Shown here: piece after piece, positions 62,427 to 64,000 of the stretch | Position numbering within the stretch: position 1 is the stretch's first letter | Layout: each line of letters opens with the position of its first letter | NCBI RefSeq assembly: GCF_023283945.1 | Contig: NZ_JAKIKW010000006.1 | Coordinates: forward strand, 124,001 to 188,000 | Reading direction: 5' to 3' | DNA: 64,000 bases | From: Shewanella gelidimarina | GTDB taxonomy: Bacteria; Pseudomonadota; Gammaproteobacteria; Enterobacterales; Shewanellaceae | The notes under the pieces: model-generated | Databases searched by the model: none | What the model was told of the DNA's origin: nothing | Seen by the model: only the letters and a program-made list of their open reading frames with translations | Program-made: the position numbers and the translations under genes

Positions 62427-64000
62427 ATGACGAACAATACGTTAGAACAGCAAGTGCTCGTATCAATAGTTAAAAACCCAGTCATTATCTTGCTGTCGAC
62501 GGCATTGATTATTACAGGCATTACCGCATGTTCATTTAAAGACTCTCCACCGATTGAACCCCGTGACGCGTCGATTGTATGGCCAAAACTGCAGCTCGAA
62601 GTAAAACCACAAGCAGAGATGGAAAAAACCATCGCGAAAATGGTCAGTGAGATGACGTTAGCGCAAAAAGTCGCGCAAATGATCCAGCCTGAGATCCGTA
62701 ACATTACAGTCGAAGATATGCGCACATACGGTTTTGGCTCGTATCTTAATGGTGGTGGCTCATTCCCTAATGATGACAAACATGCCACTGCTGGAGACTG
62801 GATTGCGGTAGCTGAAGCTATGTATCAAGCATCGGTGGATGACTCTTTAGATGGTTCGAGCATTCCAACAATGTGGGGCACAGACGCTGTCCATGGACAT
62901 AACAATGTGATTGGTGCGACGCTTTTTCCCCATAACATTGGTCTTGGTGCTGCCAATAACACCGAGCTCATTGAACAGATTGCTGCCATTACCGCAAAAG
63001 AGGTCATGGTTACCGGTATAGATTGGGTGTTTGCGCCTACTGTTGCAGTGGTTCGTGATGACAGATGGGGCCGCAGTTATGAGGGCTATTCTGAAGATCC
63101 TGCCATTGTCAGAGCTTATGCCGCATCAATCGTGAAGGGCTTGCAAGGCTCGGCTGATCAAGATTTTTTGGGTGACGAAAGGGTGATCTCAACCGTAAAA
63201 CATTTTTTGGGTGACGGCGGCACGGTCAACGGTATCGACCAAGGTGATAATATCGTCACAGAACAAGTGCTATTTGATCTTCATGCGCAAGGCTATATCA
63301 GTGGATTAACTGTTGGCGCACAAACCGTGATGGCGTCTTTTAATAGCTGGCACGGAGTTAAAAACCACGGTAATAAATATCTACTAACAGATGTATTGAA
63401 AGATCAGCTGGGTTTCGATGGCTTTGTGGTTGGGGATTGGAATGGTCACGGTCAAATTAAAGGCTGCAGTAATGAAAGCTGCCCGCAAGCTGCTAATGCA
63501 GGGCTAGATGTCTATATGGTGCCGACGGCTGCATGGAAGCCATTGTTTAATAATATAGTGGCACAGGTTAACAGTGGCGAGATCCCTATGGCGCGCATTG
63601 ATGATGCAGTGACGCGTGTACTCAGAGTTAAGATGCGAGCAGGCTTATTTGATAAACCCAGTCCAGCGCAGCGCAGGTTATCGGGTAAAACGGAGTTAAT
63701 TGGCGCAAAGGCGCATCGTGATGTGGCGAAGCAAGCGGTAAGAGAGTCGCTGGTGATGCTAAAGAATAATGGCAATATATTGCCATTATCACCGAACCAA
63801 GTGGTATTAGTGGCGGGCGATGCCGCTGATAACATCGGTAAGCAATCAGGTGGTTGGACGATTACTTGGCAAGGTACTAATAATACCAATGCTGATTTCC
63901 CTGGTGGCAGCTCAATTTATGATGGCATTGAGTCACAAGTATCAAAAGCGGGTGGCAAAACAATGCTAAGCCCAACAGGCGAGTTTGCGATTAAGCCAGA
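62427..64000 (+). CDS. GH3 glucosidase/exo-beta-glucanase, lipoprotein, partial
   Basis: The frame from ATG 62427 runs off the window after about 524 codons. A lipoprotein signal (STALIITGITAC) anchors it to a membrane. GH3 segments: EKTIAKMVSEMTLAQKVAQM, GTDAVHGHNNVIGATLFPHN, FAPTVAVVRDDRWGRSYEGY, KHFLGDGGT, and the nucleophile in GFVVGDWNGHGQ. The second domain begins VKQAVRESLVMLKNNG in pattern. It resembles marine exo-1,3/1,4-beta-glucanases and differs from the neighbour at 59253 by lacking the PA14 insert in the part seen. The two are divergent and could belong to a glucan-use locus extending to the right. Confidence 0.93.
   Translation, partial: MTNNTLEQQVLVSIVKNPVIILLSTALIITGITACSFKDSPPIEPRDASIVWPKLQLEVKPQAEMEKTIAKMVSEMTLAQKVAQMIQPEIRNITVEDMRTYGFGSYLNGGGSFPNDDKHATAGDWIAVAEAMYQASVDDSLDGSSIPTMWGTDAVHGHNNVIGATLFPHNIGLGAANNTELIEQIAAITAKEVMVTGIDWVFAPTVAVVRDDRWGRSYEGYSEDPAIVRAYAASIVKGLQGSADQDFLGDERVISTVKHFLGDGGTVNGIDQGDNIVTEQVLFDLHAQGYISGLTVGAQTVMASFNSWHGVKNHGNKYLLTDVLKDQLGFDGFVVGDWNGHGQIKGCSNESCPQAANAGLDVYMVPTAAWKPLFNNIVAQVNSGEIPMARIDDAVTRVLRVKMRAGLFDKPSPAQRRLSGKTELIGAKAHRDVAKQAVRESLVMLKNNGNILPLSPNQVVLVAGDAADNIGKQSGGWTITWQGTNNTNADFPGGSSIYDGIESQVSKAGGKTMLSPTGEFAIKP

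Overview
The window looks like a chromosomal surface-polysaccharide region of a Shewanella-like gammaproteobacterium. That placement rests on the gene content (Wzx/Wzy/Wzz-type O-antigen and exopolysaccharide genes, a LuxO-like sigma-54 regulator, Wzi, Old Yellow Enzyme, marine-type GH3 glucosidases) and on general sequence character. No rRNA or tRNA gene is present to confirm it.

Region 1 (1-19601, + strand) is an O-antigen or capsule cluster. It holds the tail of an outer-membrane export protein, wzz, a wbpA-B-D-E set for UDP-diacetamido-uronic acid, glycosyltransferases, wzx, wzy, two membrane acyltransferases, rmlBACD for dTDP-L-rhamnose, a nucleotide-sugar reductase and a small initiating sugar-phosphate transferase. 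The middle (about 6.1-13.6 kb) is very AT-rich, as serotype-specific genes usually are. Region 2 (19828-24000) is a scrapyard: a galU stub, an intact-looking IS3-family element, the 3' remnant of a GNAT toxin gene, an IS110/IS1111-type element with a nonsense mutation, the 5' piece of a group II intron, and two small antitoxin-like proteins. Region 3 (24526-30797) has a WbpM-type dehydratase and second copies of rmlB and rmlC, with an inverted beta-CASP metallo-beta-lactamase gene between them.

Region 4 (31238-46453, - strand) is a second exopolysaccharide locus: STAS protein, Wza-like lipoprotein, co-polymerase, polymerase, flippase, glycosyltransferase, a three-part WecG/sugar-transferase fusion, a nucleotidyltransferase-like protein, TagD and a TagB/TagF-like glycerophosphotransferase. 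It resembles the syp-type loci of Vibrio. Beside it sit an RsbW-like kinase and a receiver-PP2C phosphatase (partner switching). Divergent from these is a PhnD-like binding protein, a hybrid histidine kinase with an Hpt domain and a LuxO/SypG-like sigma-54 activator. I found sigma-54 -24/-12 elements in front of every operon of this locus, and each has a LuxO-box-like dyad (TTGCA-N3-TGCRW) about 75-130 bp upstream. The locus therefore reads as one self-contained sigma-54 regulon whose sensor operon is also a target.

Region 5 (53022-64000) has a PHP-domain hydrolase, a second rmlD, wzi, a nemA/lysR divergent pair and two GH3 glucosidases, the last running off the window.

Two repeat families are the most unusual DNA here. 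One is a degenerate purine-rich minisatellite with a unit of about 11 bp (GAGCCGGTTTA and relatives). It fills the gaps at 26.6, 28.2-28.5, 31.1-31.2 and 39.8-40.0 kb. In both convergent gaps its orientation follows the adjacent gene and it supplies that gene's stop codon. The other is a modular array of mini-hairpins joined by a constant TTACGGAAC-like linker, at 0.24-0.4, 0.76-0.84, 1.85-1.98 and 30.8-31.06 kb.
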